Positions 9,020-17,193 of a DNA stretch of 64,000 nt are shown piece after piece. Position numbers and translations under genes: made by a program. The DNA is from DASZIT01 sp963819695 (GTDB lineage: Bacteria; Actinomycetota; Acidimicrobiia; Acidimicrobiales; RAAP-2): the NCBI GenBank assembly GCA_963819695.1, contig CAWFXD010000001.1, positions 1,798,001 to 1,862,000 on the forward strand, read 5' to 3'. Under the pieces are notes generated by a model that ran no database searches, was not told where the DNA came from, and saw only the letters and a list, made by a program, of their open reading frames with translations. Each line of letters begins with the position of its first letter. The stretch's first letter is position 1.

Positions 9020-10542
9020 ATCCGGTCCTCGGCGAAGACCCCGAGACCGGCGGCCACGCCCACCCTGCCCGCCCCCGCCGCTCCCCGGCTCCTACCCAGC
9101 AGGATCACGAACGGTTTGGTGAAGAAGTAGGTCACGAAGATGTCGAGGAGGGTCGAGATGCCGAGGAAGAGGGCGAATCCCTGTACCTGCCCGATCGATA
9201 CCTCGTAGAGGATGATCGCACCCATCAACGACACCGCGTCGGCGGCCAGCACGGTGCGGAACGCGCTCCTGAATCCCTTGTCCACGCTGGTGCGTACGGT
9301 TCTCCCGGAACGGGTCTCGTCCTTTAATCGCTCGAAATAGACGATGTAGGAGTCGACGGTGATACCGACCGAGACGATCACCCCGATGATGCCGGCCAGG
9401 TCGATGGTGGTGCTCAATTGCTGCCCCATGAAGGCGATGATGGCCCACAGGAGGGCAGCGGTGACCAGCAACCCGGAGACGACCACCAGGCCGAGCAGCC
9501 GGTAGTAGAGGATCATGTAGAGCATGACCAGCGCCAGACCGGCGAGGCCGGAGATCAGTCCGGCTTGCAGCGACGCCTTCCCCAGGGTCGGGGAGACGGT
9601 CTGGACGTTGATCCGGTCGAGCTTGACCGGAAGCGATCCGTAGTTCAACTCGGTGGCCAGGGTCTGGGCCTGGCTCTGGGTGAAGCTGCCGGAGATCTGC
9701 ACCTGCCCGTTGAAGGAGGTGAACGACCCCTGGCTGGGCTGGGTGATCGGCGCGGAGATCACCTGGCCGTCGAGGTCGATGCCGATGATGGCGTGGAACT
9801 GCTGTTGGGAGAGGGTGTCCCACGCGGTACTCCCGGCGCTGGTGAGCACGATGCTGACCGCCCACTGGTTGCTGACCAGTTGGGCCGACGCCGAGTGCAC
9901 CGCGGTGCCGGTGAGGGCGGCGGGGCCGAGGACGTAGCGTTGGCTGCCCTGGGACGCCGAGGACGGCGGCAAGATGACCGACGCGTTCTTGTCATCGCTG
10001 CTCGCGCCGGTCGACGGATAGGCGGCGAATTGCGGATCCACCGGAATGTTGTTGTTGCTGGTGTAGCCGTTCACGTTGCTCGAATCCGGCTTGACCGCCA
10101 GATTGGTGGCCGTCAACGCCGAGGTGGCCGCGCAGGTGGGCAGCGGTCCGGTGGGCGGCGTGCTGCCTTTGGCCGGGGTGTAGGCCGGGGCGTAACAGAG
10201 CCCGGGCCGGAAGAACAGCTGGGCGGTATTGCCCAGGGTGGACAGCACCTTCTGGGTGTTCTTCTCGCCGGGGATCGACACCACGACCTCGTTCTTCCCC
10301 TGGCTGCCGACACTGGCCCCACTGGTCCCGCCGGCGGTGACCCGGCTGTTGAGGATGGAGACGACCGTGTTGAGCTGAGCCTGGGTCACCGGCGTGTGGG
10401 TCTTGTAGACGACCGACAAGCCACCTTCGAGGTCAAGACCGAGCTTCGGCGACCATCCCGCCGCCAACGTGGCTCCGATGGCGATCGCCGCGATCAGCAC
10501 CAGACTGATCAAACTGGCCCAGAGGGCGCGCTTGTTCTTCAT
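9016..10542 (-). CDS. secD: Protein translocase subunit SecD
   Basis: SecD partners SecF in the inner-membrane export motor. The 508-residue protein has an N-terminal membrane segment (about 8-28), the SecD signature LGLDLEGGLSVVY, a large extracellular P1 region with low-complexity Ser/Thr/Pro/Asn-rich insertion (about 120-205), and five C-terminal membrane helices with GIIGVIVSVGITVDSYIVYFE carried within TM4-TM5. Its stop overlaps the secF start in an ATGA, so the two are translationally coupled. It is preceded by yajC with a 6-bp gap, the conserved yajC-secD-secF order. Confidence 0.95.
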   Translation of the reverse strand: MKNKRALWASLISLVLIAAIAIGATLAAGWSPKLGLDLEGGLSVVYKTHTPVTQAQLNTVVSILNSRVTAGGTSGASVGSQGKNEVVVSIPGEKNTQKVLSTLGNTAQLFFRPGLCYAPAYTPAKGSTPPTGPLPTCAATSALTATNLAVKPDSSNVNGYTSNNNIPVDPQFAAYPSTGASSDDKNASVILPPSSASQGSQRYVLGPAALTGTAVHSASAQLVSNQWAVSIVLTSAGSTAWDTLSQQQFHAIIGIDLDGQVISAPITQPSQGSFTSFNGQVQISGSFTQSQAQTLATELNYGSLPVKLDRINVQTVSPTLGKASLQAGLISGLAGLALVMLYMILYYRLLGLVVVSGLLVTAALLWAIIAFMGQQLSTTIDLAGIIGVIVSVGITVDSYIVYFERLKDETRSGRTVRTSVDKGFRSAFRTVLAADAVSLMGAIILYEVSIGQVQGFALFLGISTLLDIFVTYFFTKPFVILLGRSRGAAGAGRVGVAAGLGVFAEDRI

Positions 10543-10548
10543 CGTGGG

Positions 10549-11109
10549 TCAGGTTGACTTCTTGGGTCCATGGTTGTCGGGATCGTGGTCGCCGGCGCCG
10601 CTTTCGGCCTCGCCGTCAGCCTCGTGTTCGTGGTCGTCGTGGTCTTCGTGGTCGTCGTCGCCGTCTTCGTCGTGTTCATGGGCTTCGCCGTCTTCGTCGT
10701 GTTCATGTTCATCGTCTTCGTCGCCATCCTGGTCGTGTTCATAGTCCTCGTCGGCATCGTGGTCCTCGACATCGGGAACGTCGACGGTGAGCTTCCGGAT
10801 GACGTACTGGCGCAGCACGACAAAGGACGCACCCATGCTGGTTTCGAGGGTGACCCGATCCCCCTCGATATCGATGATATGCCCGACGATCCCTCCGGCG
10901 GTGAGCACCTCGTCGCCGATTTCCCACTGGCTGACCAGCTCGCGGGCGGCCCTCTGCTTCTGTCGCTGGGGGCGGAGGATCAGAAAGTAGAAGGCGGCGG
11001 CGATCACCACCAGGATCAACAGCGTGGTGCCACCGGACGAACTTGACGTCTTGGGTGCGGCGGCGGCGCCGACCAGGGGTGTCAACAGCGCCGCAGGTAC
11101 GGCCATCAT
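10549..11109 (-). CDS. yajC: YajC, preprotein translocase accessory subunit, with a long His/Asp/Glu-rich tail
   Basis: YajC is a single-span membrane protein associated with SecDF. The helix TTLLILVVIAAAFYFLILRP (about 28-47) is followed by the family's QRQKQR and the conserved soluble domain with GDEVLTAGGIVGHI. Residues about 115-182 form an extraordinary tail made almost only of Asp, Glu, His and Gly, with 12 histidines; ordinary YajC is about 100 residues. Two ATG codons at the start (11109 and 11106) are equivalent. There is no good ribosome site. It is the first gene of the yajC-secD-secF unit, downstream of tgt. Confidence 0.9.
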   Translation of the reverse strand: MMAVPAALLTPLVGAAAAPKTSSSSGGTTLLILVVIAAAFYFLILRPQRQKQRAARELVSQWEIGDEVLTAGGIVGHIIDIEGDRVTLETSMGASFVVLRQYVIRKLTVDVPDVEDHDADEDYEHDQDGDEDDEHEHDEDGEAHEHDEDGDDDHEDHDDHEHEADGEAESGAGDHDPDNHGPKKST

Positions 11110-11188
11110 CGAGTGATCAGAAAGTGGGAGTTGGTGCGCACAGCGGTCAGACTGTAGCCCAGCCGGCTCTGACCCCGAGACCGCCCGA

Positions 11189-12301
11189 CTATGCCCAGAC
11201 TTCGGCGATCTCGGTCCGGAGCTGGGAAAATCGGCCCTGGGCGATGGCTGTCCGGGCCCGGGACATCAGATCGGCCACGTAGGCGAGATTGTGGATGGTG
11301 AGCAGTCGCCAGGCGGTGGGCTCCCCCACCGTGACCAGATGGCGGAGATAGCCCCGCGACCAGCGGGAGCAGGTGCCGCAGCCACAGTCCGCATCGAGGG
11401 GTCGGTCGTCCCGGATGTAGGAGGCGTTCCGCAGGTTCAGGCGCCCGGTCGAGGTGAGGATGGAGCCGTGACGGGCCATCCGGGTCGGGGCCACGCAGTC
11501 GAACTGGTCGACGCCCAAGCCGATCGCCTCGATCAGCCCGGCCGGGTCCCCGATCCCCATCAGATACCGAAGCTGCCCGGCGGGGAGCTCGGGAACCGTG
11601 ACAGCCAGAGTCTCGAGCATCTCCGGCCTCGGCTCACCCACCGACAGGCCGCCGATCCCGTAGCCGTCGAACTCCAGCTCCACCGTGCGCCGGGCGCTCT
11701 CCACCCGGAGCTTGGCGTCGGTGCCGCCCTGGACGATGCCGAACAGGGCCTGGTGCTCGGGCCGGGCCTCGAGCCGGGCGTGATGGGCACGGGCCCGTGC
11801 CGCCCAGGCCGCGGTCCGGTCCACCGCCTGGCGGAGTACCTCCGGGGTGGCCGGGAGGGTGGCGCAGACGTCGAGGGCCATCTGGATGTCGGCCCCGATC
11901 AGCCCCTGGGCCTCCACCGCCATCTCCGGGGTCAGCCGGGTCCGGGTGCCGTCGTAGACCGACGCGAAGCTGACCCCGTCGTCGTCCACCGCCGGGCCCA
12001 ACGAGTGCACCTGGTACCCGCCCGAGTCGGTCAGGGTGTGGCCGTGCCACCCGCTGAACCGGTGGAGGCCGCCGAGGGCGGCGACCACGTCGGCCCCGGG
12101 CCGGAGGATCAGGTGGTAGGTGTTGGCCAGCACCACGTCGACGCCCAACCTCTCGAGGTCGGCGGCATCGAGGGCCTTGACCGCTCCCCGGGTCCCCACC
12201 GGCATGAAGGTCGGCACCGGATAGGAACCTCGGGCGGTATGCACCACACCGGTGCGGGCCAGGCCGTCGGTGGCGGTGATCTCCATCCGGACGGCGGTCA
12301 T
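11189..12301 (-). CDS. tgt: tRNA-guanine transglycosylase (queuine/preQ1)
   Basis: Tgt exchanges G34 of tRNAs with GUN anticodons for preQ1 in queuosine synthesis. The 370-residue protein has the active-site segment TDSGGYQVHSLG (Asp used in substrate recognition), FGIVQGG, GGLSVGEP, LMGIGDP and the zinc site C-x-C-x-x-C (CGCGTC) with a downstream His in LTIHN. I chose ATG at 12301 because it overlaps the queA stop in an ATGA and matches the family's N-terminus; the longer ORF to 12424 overlaps queA. Together with queA it covers two of the late queuosine steps; the preQ1 synthesis genes are not in the window. Confidence 0.95.
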   Translation of the reverse strand: MTAVRMEITATDGLARTGVVHTARGSYPVPTFMPVGTRGAVKALDAADLERLGVDVVLANTYHLILRPGADVVAALGGLHRFSGWHGHTLTDSGGYQVHSLGPAVDDDGVSFASVYDGTRTRLTPEMAVEAQGLIGADIQMALDVCATLPATPEVLRQAVDRTAAWAARARAHHARLEARPEHQALFGIVQGGTDAKLRVESARRTVELEFDGYGIGGLSVGEPRPEMLETLAVTVPELPAGQLRYLMGIGDPAGLIEAIGLGVDQFDCVAPTRMARHGSILTSTGRLNLRNASYIRDDRPLDADCGCGTCSRWSRGYLRHLVTVGEPTAWRLLTIHNLAYVADLMSRARTAIAQGRFSQLRTEIAEVWA

Positions 12302-13452
12302 CGACCCGGCTCCCGCCGGGCCGCCACTCGGGCCTTCGGCCCGGCCCGACCGACCACCATGGCATCCCCGAACGAGAGGAACCGGTACCCCTCGGCCAGG
12401 GCGGCGGCGTAGAGCTGGCGCCACTCCTGTCCGCAGAACGCCTCGACCATCAGCAACAGGCTGGAACGGGGCAGGTGGAAGTTGGTCACCAGCACGTCCA
12501 CCACCCGAAAGGGGTGATTCCCGTAGATGAACAGGTCGGTGCGCCCCGATAGCCGCCCGGTGCCCGCCGCCGACTCCAGGGCCCGGACCACGGTGGTGCC
12601 CACCGCCACCACCCGCTCGGCGGTGGCGCAGGCGTCCATGGTGGCCGCCGGCACCCGGTAGCGCTCACGGTGGATCACGTGCTCGGCCGGACTCGGGGCG
12701 GTGATCGGGCGGAAGGTGTCGAGCCCGATGGCCAGATCCACGCTGACCACCTCGGCACCGGCGTCCCGACAGGCATCCAGGAGGTCGGGCGTGAAGTGGA
12801 GCCCGGCCGTCGGGGCGGCGCTGGAGCGGTCACCCGCATCGAGGTCGGCGGCGTACACCGTCTGGTAGCGCTCGGGGTCGTCGAGCCGGTGATGGATGTA
12901 CGGCGGCAGCGGCATGATCCCGGAGCGCTCGATCACCCCCGGATCGATCAGCCGGACCGACCGGCGGCTGTCATCCGGGCCGCCCAACGGCTCACCGATC
13001 TCGACCACCGGGTCTCCCGGGAGCGGTGCCCCCGGCCCCCCGCCGGCGGAGGGCTCATGCAGCCGGGTCCCCGGGGGAAGCCGGCGGCCGGGTCGGACCA
13101 GCGCCTCCCATGTCGATGCAGCCTCGTCGATGGGCTCGAGGAGCAGCACCTCGGCCTCTCCCCCGCTGGCCTTCACCAGTGGCAACCGGGCAGCCAGCAC
13201 CCGGGTGTCGTTGACCACCACCACGTCGCCGGCCCGCAGGAGCCCGGGCAGGTCCGCCATGGTGGCGTGCTCGACTGTCCCCGAGGGTGCCACCCGGCCC
13301 GACACCAACAGTCGGGCGGCGCTCCGGGGCTCCACCGGCTCCTGGGCGATGGCGTCATCGGGGAGGCGGTAGTCGTAGGCGTCCATCGGCGCCGACCCGG
13401 AGGCGCCGGTCCACCCGGCTTCCTCGACCTCGCCCTCGGCTGCTCCCGACAT
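12298..13452 (-). CDS. queA: S-adenosylmethionine:tRNA ribosyltransferase-isomerase
   Basis: QueA transfers and isomerises the ribosyl moiety of SAM onto preQ1-tRNA to give epoxyqueuosine. The product has YDYRLPDDAIAQEPVEPR near the N-terminus, VVNDTRVLAARL, the APTAGLHFTP motif, HVIHRERY, and the C-terminal LPRSSLLLMVEAF and EGYRFLSFGDAM, all diagnostic. The start is uncertain: ATG 13386 gives the usual family N-terminus (MDAYDYRLP), whereas ATG 13452 has a TAGCGT box seven bases upstream consistent with a leaderless mRNA and adds 22 residues. I give the longer form. It overlaps tgt by four bases. Confidence 0.93.
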   Translation of the reverse strand: MSGAAEGEVEEAGWTGASGSAPMDAYDYRLPDDAIAQEPVEPRSAARLLVSGRVAPSGTVEHATMADLPGLLRAGDVVVVNDTRVLAARLPLVKASGGEAEVLLLEPIDEAASTWEALVRPGRRLPPGTRLHEPSAGGGPGAPLPGDPVVEIGEPLGGPDDSRRSVRLIDPGVIERSGIMPLPPYIHHRLDDPERYQTVYAADLDAGDRSSAAPTAGLHFTPDLLDACRDAGAEVVSVDLAIGLDTFRPITAPSPAEHVIHRERYRVPAATMDACATAERVVAVGTTVVRALESAAGTGRLSGRTDLFIYGNHPFRVVDVLVTNFHLPRSSLLLMVEAFCGQEWRQLYAAALAEGYRFLSFGDAMVVGRAGPKARVAARREPGR

Positions 13453-13459
13453 CGGACAG

Positions 13460-13465
13460 ACGCTA
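13460..13465 (-). promoter_or_regulatory. Possible -10 box of leaderless queA transcript
   Basis: TAGCGT is seven bases upstream of ATG 13452 and no Shine-Dalgarno sequence is present. It supports the longer queA start but would be meaningless if translation begins at 13386. Confidence 0.25.
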
Positions 13466-13519
13466 TTTCGGAAATGGGCGGCGGCCGGCATCGCCCGAGC
13501 CGAGGGACTCCCGACCGGA

Positions 13520-14531
13520 TCAGAGCAAGGTGGGATCGGCCGGGGTCATCTCCAGATGGGCCCAGGCCCGCGGCGCGGCCATCCGGCCCCTGGCGGTGCG
13601 TTGCAACAGGCCCTGCTGCAACAGGTACGGCTCGTAGGCATCCTCGATGGTGTTGGGCTCCTCCCCGATGCACTGGGCCAGGGTGGTGAGTCCGACCGGC
13701 CGGCCGGCGAACCGGCGGCACAGCACATCGAGGATCGACCGGTCGACCTTGTCGAGACCCAGCTTGTCCACCCCGAACAACTCCAGGCCCGCGGTGGCGC
13801 GACTCGCCGGTGACCTTCCCCGCCGCCCGCACCTCCACGAAGTCGCGGACCCGCCGCAGCAGGCGGTTGGCGATCCGTGGGGTTCCCCTCGACCGTTCGG
13901 CGATCTTCCGGGCGCCTTCCGCGTCCACCGGGACGCCCAGGATCTGGGCCGAGCGCAACACGATGGACTGGAGCTCGTCGACGTCGTAGAGGTCGAGCCG
14001 CCCGACGAAACCGAAGCGGTCACGCAGCGGGCCGGTCACCAGTCCGGTGCGGGTGGTCGCCCCGACCAGGGTGAACCTCGGGAGGTCGAGACGGATGCTG
14101 CGGGCCGTCGGCCCCTTGCCGATGAGGATGTCGAGCTTGAAGTCCTCCATCGCCGGATACAGGATCTCCTCCACCGCCCGGGGCAGCCGGTGGATCTCGT
14201 CGATGAACAGCACATCGCCCTCTTGGAGGTCGGTGAGCAGCGCGGCCAGGTCCCCGGCCCGCACCATCACCGGCCCGGCGGTGATCCGGAGCCCGACGCC
14301 CATCTCCGCGGCCACGATTCCCGACAGCGAGGTCTTCCCCAGCCCGGGAGGACCGGCGAACAACAGGTGGTCGACCGGCTGGCCACGCTTCCGGGCGGCC
14401 TCGATCACGATCTGGAGGTGCTCGGTCAGCTGAGACTGGCCCACGAACTCACCCAGGGTTCGGGGCCGGAGGCGGGCCTCGTCCTGCTCCTCGATGGGCG
14501 CGGCGATGGGGTCGACGTCGCGGACGGTCAT
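13520..14531 (-). CDS. ruvB: Holliday junction helicase RuvB, interrupted by a one-base insertion
   Basis: RuvB is the hexameric AAA+ motor that drives branch migration with RuvA. From ATG 14531 the frame carries RPRTLGEFVGQ, Walker A GPPGLGKTS, VLFIDEIHRL, GATTRTG and SRGTPRIANRLLRRVRDF; near 13799 it runs off into unrelated sequence, while the next frame supplies ATAGLELFGVDKLGLD and the winged-helix end with AYEPYLLQQGLLQRTARGR. Deleting one base in CGCGCC restores a normal 336-residue protein. Both halves are intact and well conserved, which argues for a sequence error. It is 71 bp downstream of ruvA. Confidence 0.9.
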
Positions 14532-14602
14532 CTCGGCCGGGCGGTCGGAGGTCAGGTCGCCGTCGAGGGCGTCGGCCAGCACCTCGCGCCGGGCCTCCGG
14601 GG

Positions 14603-15199
14603 TCAACTCGACCTCGCCAACTGGCGGAGGGCAGTCCGCACCATGGTCTCCACCGACCCGTCGTCGGGGACGGCGTCGAGGGCCTGGCGGATCTCGTCGG
14701 CGCCGTAGCCGAGTTCGGCCAGCGCCGCCCGCACCTCGCCGCGGGTCGACCGCTCCTCGCCGGTGACCATGGGCCCGTCCGGGTTCCAGGTGGGGAGGTC
14801 GAGTCGGGCCTTCAGCTCCAGCAGGAGGCGGGCCGCGGTCTTCTTCCCGACTCCGGGGATCAGGCACAGGGTATCGAGGTCGTCCTCCAGGACCGCGGTC
14901 GACAATGACGCCGGCGACAACGACGAGAGGATGGCCAGCGCCAGCGCCGGGCCCACCCCGTGAGCGCCCAGGAGGGCCTCGAAACACCGGCGTTCGTCGG
15001 CGTGGGCGAAGCCGAACAGGACGATGGCATCCTCCCGCACGTGGGTGTGGACGTGGAGGAAGACTTCGGAGCCATTGCGCCCGAGGGTGCCGAAGATCGA
15101 CGACGGCACCGAGCACCGGTAGCCGACGCCCCCGACTTCGATGATGACCTCGCCGGGCACCGGCCGGTCGATGAGGGTGCCGCGCAGCGATCCGATCAT
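14603..15199 (-). CDS. ruvA: Holliday junction branch migration protein RuvA
   Basis: RuvA binds four-way junctions as a tetramer and loads RuvB. The 198-residue product has the N-terminal OB fold (MIGSLRGTLIDR, the acidic-pin region near HVREDAIVLFGF), two helix-hairpin-helix motifs (LLGAHGVGPALALAIL and LCLIPGVGKKTAARLLLEL) and a C-terminal three-helix domain that contacts RuvB. Its ATG overlaps the ruvC stop in ATGA, so ruvC and ruvA are coupled. The length is normal for the family. Confidence 0.96.
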   Translation of the reverse strand: MIGSLRGTLIDRPVPGEVIIEVGGVGYRCSVPSSIFGTLGRNGSEVFLHVHTHVREDAIVLFGFAHADERRCFEALLGAHGVGPALALAILSSLSPASLSTAVLEDDLDTLCLIPGVGKKTAARLLLELKARLDLPTWNPDGPMVTGEERSTRGEVRAALAELGYGADEIRQALDAVPDDGSVETMVRTALRQLARSS

Positions 15200-15702
15200 G
15201 ACGGTCCTCCGGCGGCCGCCACCGCCCGGCGGAGGGGCTGGCTGGTCAGGTAGCAGGCGGCCAGGGCCAGGGCATCGGCCACGTCAGGGGGCCGGGGTGG
15301 CTCGGCCAGCCCCAACACCGAGGCCACCATCCGCTGCACCTGGTCCTTGGTGGCGCCGCCGTAGCCGACCAGCGCGACTTTGACCTCGTTGGAGGTGTAC
15401 TGGGCGACTTCGCACTCGGCTTCGGCCGCGGCCACCAGCGCCACCCCGGCGGCCTGCCCGGTAGCCATCGCGGTTCGGGCGTTGACCTGGAAGAACACCC
15501 GCTCGACCACCACCGCCTCCGGTCGGTACTCCGCCACCAGCGATCGGAGCTCGTCGGAGAGGACCCGTAGGCGTTGGTGGAGGGGAACCGTCGGCGCGGT
15601 GGAGATGACCCCGCCGGCCACCGCCACCATCTTCGAGCCGCGCCGGCTGACGATGCCGTACCCACAGCGGGACAGGCCGGGGTCTATCCCCAGGACGAAC
15701 AT
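15196..15702 (-). CDS. ruvC: Crossover junction endodeoxyribonuclease RuvC
   Basis: RuvC resolves Holliday junctions as a dimer. The 168-residue protein shows the RNase H-fold catalytic acids: Asp7 in GIDPGLSRCGYG, Glu in VVVERVFFQVN, and Asp-x-x-Asp in DVADALALA. No ribosome site precedes ATG 15702, but TACAGT lies seven bases upstream, consistent with a leaderless mRNA that starts the ruvC-ruvA-ruvB unit. Confidence 0.96.
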   Translation of the reverse strand: MFVLGIDPGLSRCGYGIVSRRGSKMVAVAGGVISTAPTVPLHQRLRVLSDELRSLVAEYRPEAVVVERVFFQVNARTAMATGQAAGVALVAAAEAECEVAQYTSNEVKVALVGYGGATKDQVQRMVASVLGLAEPPRPPDVADALALAACYLTSQPLRRAVAAAGGPS

Positions 15703-15709
15703 GCGTTCG

Positions 15710-15715
15710 ACTGTA
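15710..15715 (-). promoter_or_regulatory. Probable -10 box of leaderless ruvC transcript
   Basis: TACAGT ends seven bases before the ruvC ATG and no Shine-Dalgarno sequence is present. This would make ruvC the first gene of a leaderless ruvCAB transcript. Confidence 0.4.
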
Positions 15716-15763
15716 TCGTGGCTGGGCGGTCGAGCCGCGGATAGCCGGTTGGTGCCTGGACGG

Positions 15764-16513
15764 CTACTCGCCGTAGGCGGCCATCACCGAGTCGGGGATG
15801 TCGAAGTTGGCATAGACGTTCTGGACGTCGTCGTGGTCGTCGAGGGCCTCGATCAACCGGAGCACCCGCTTGGCCTCCGACTCGTCGGTCACCTCCACCG
15901 TGGTGGTCGGAACCATGGTCAGCTCCGAGGTCCCCGGGGAGAGCTCGGCGGCCTCGAGCGCCGCCCTAACCGACATCAGGTCGGCGGGCGCACAGGTCAC
16001 CACCCACTGCTCCCCGTCGTCGGCGAGGTCTTCGGCTCCCGCCTCCATGGCCACCTCCAACACCCGGTCCTCGTCGAACGTCCGGGGCACCGACACCACG
16101 CCCTTTCGTTCGAACTGCCAACTCACCGCGCCGGGCTCGGCCATCGAACCGCCGTTTTTGGAGAAGATGTTGCGGATCTCGGCGCCGGTGCGGTTCCGGT
16201 TGTCCGAGAGGCACTCGACGATGACCGCCACCCCGTCGGGCGCGTAGCCCTCGTAGGAGATGGCTTCGTACCGGACCCCCTCGAGCTCGCCCGAGCCCCG
16301 CTTGATGGCCCGCTCGATGGTGTCGATGGGCACCGACGAATCCCGGGCCTTGGCGTACATGGTCCGCAGGCTGGCGTTGGCCGTCATGTCACTTCCACCC
16401 TCCCGGGCGGCCACCTCCACCTGGCGGATGATCTTGGCGAAGACCTTGGCCCGCGCCGAGTCCTGGGCCCCCTTGCGGTACTTGGTGGTCGCCCACTTCG
16501 AATGTCCCGACAT
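15764..16513 (-). CDS. YebC/PmpR family protein
   Basis: A 249-residue YebC-family protein, identified by MSGHSKWATTKYRKGAQDSA at the N-terminus, the GGSDMTANASLRTMYAKARD segment and IFSKNGGSMAEPGAVSWQF. Family members have been described as transcriptional regulators and, more recently, as factors that help ribosomes translate proline stretches; which applies here cannot be read from sequence. A strong GAGGAG ribosome site precedes ATG 16513. It sits between pdxT and ruvC as is common in actinobacteria. Confidence 0.93.
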   Translation of the reverse strand: MSGHSKWATTKYRKGAQDSARAKVFAKIIRQVEVAAREGGSDMTANASLRTMYAKARDSSVPIDTIERAIKRGSGELEGVRYEAISYEGYAPDGVAVIVECLSDNRNRTGAEIRNIFSKNGGSMAEPGAVSWQFERKGVVSVPRTFDEDRVLEVAMEAGAEDLADDGEQWVVTCAPADLMSVRAALEAAELSPGTSELTMVPTTTVEVTDESEAKRVLRLIEALDDHDDVQNVYANFDIPDSVMAAYGE

Positions 16514-17160
16514 CGCCTGTTACCTCTCCTCTTTTTCTCTTGGTCCTCTTTGGTCATGCTCACGAACAGCTGGTGCAGCCGCCGGTCCCCGGTCAGCTCC
16601 GGATGGAAGGCGGTCACCAGCACCGATCCCTGCCGGCACACCACCGGGCCCCCGCCGGCACTTCGCCGGGCGGCCCCGACTCCCTCCACCCGGTCGGGCA
16701 GGGTGGCCAGCACCTGGGTGCCGGGCGAAACCGCCTCCACCACCGGGGCCCGGATGAAAACCGCGTGGACCGGGGGCTCGTCGATGCCGGCGACATTGAG
16801 GTCGCACTCGAACGATGCCACCTGTCGCCCGTAGCCGTTGCGGCGGACGGTGATACCGATCACCCCGAACCGCAACTGGTCGGGACGACCGTCGAGCACG
16901 GTGTCGGCCAGCAGGATCATGCCCGCGCAGGTCCCGAAGGCGGGCAGCCCCCCGGCCAGCGCGGCGGCCAACGGGCCGTACAGCCCCGACGACTGGAGCA
17001 GCATCGACACGGTTGTCGATTCCCCGCCGGGGAGAATTATTCCGGCCAACCCGTCGAGGTCGGCTGGGCCCCGAACCCGGCGTCCGATTTCGCCGAGATC
17101 GGCCAGGGCGGCGAGGTGCTCCCGGACGTCGCCCTGCAGCGCCAGCACGCCGATGGTCAT
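16384..17160 (-). CDS. pdxT: Pyridoxal 5'-phosphate synthase glutaminase subunit
   Basis: PdxT hydrolyses glutamine and channels ammonia to PdxS in de novo vitamin B6 synthesis. It is a class I glutamine amidotransferase: LPGGESTT near 44, nucleophile Cys in FGTCAGMILL, and the His-x-Glu of AFHPEL. The recognisable enzyme ends near residue 200 (LHQLFVSM), but the frame stays open for about 60 more Arg-rich residues, overlapping yebC by 130 bp. Adding one A to the A5 tract at 16532-16536 would create a TAA at 16520-16522, just before the yebC ribosome site, so the extension is probably an indel artefact. It lies directly downstream of pdxS. Confidence 0.92.
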   Translation of the reverse strand: MTIGVLALQGDVREHLAALADLGEIGRRVRGPADLDGLAGIILPGGESTTVSMLLQSSGLYGPLAAALAGGLPAFGTCAGMILLADTVLDGRPDQLRFGVIGITVRRNGYGRQVASFECDLNVAGIDEPPVHAVFIRAPVVEAVSPGTQVLATLPDRVEGVGAARRSAGGGPVVCRQGSVLVTAFHPELTGDRRLHQLFVSMTKEDQEKKRRGNRRCRDIRSGRPPSTARGPRTRRGPRSSPRSSARWRWPPGRVEVT

Positions 17161-17193
17161 GGGCCGGCACTCGGGCGCCGGAGGGCGCCGCCC

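Noticed and set aside
10580..10760. Repetitive tract that looks like a tandem repeat or CRISPR-like pattern
   Set aside because: It is the coding sequence for the Asp/Glu/His tail of YajC; there are no uniform repeats and spacers. No CRISPR array was seen in the window.
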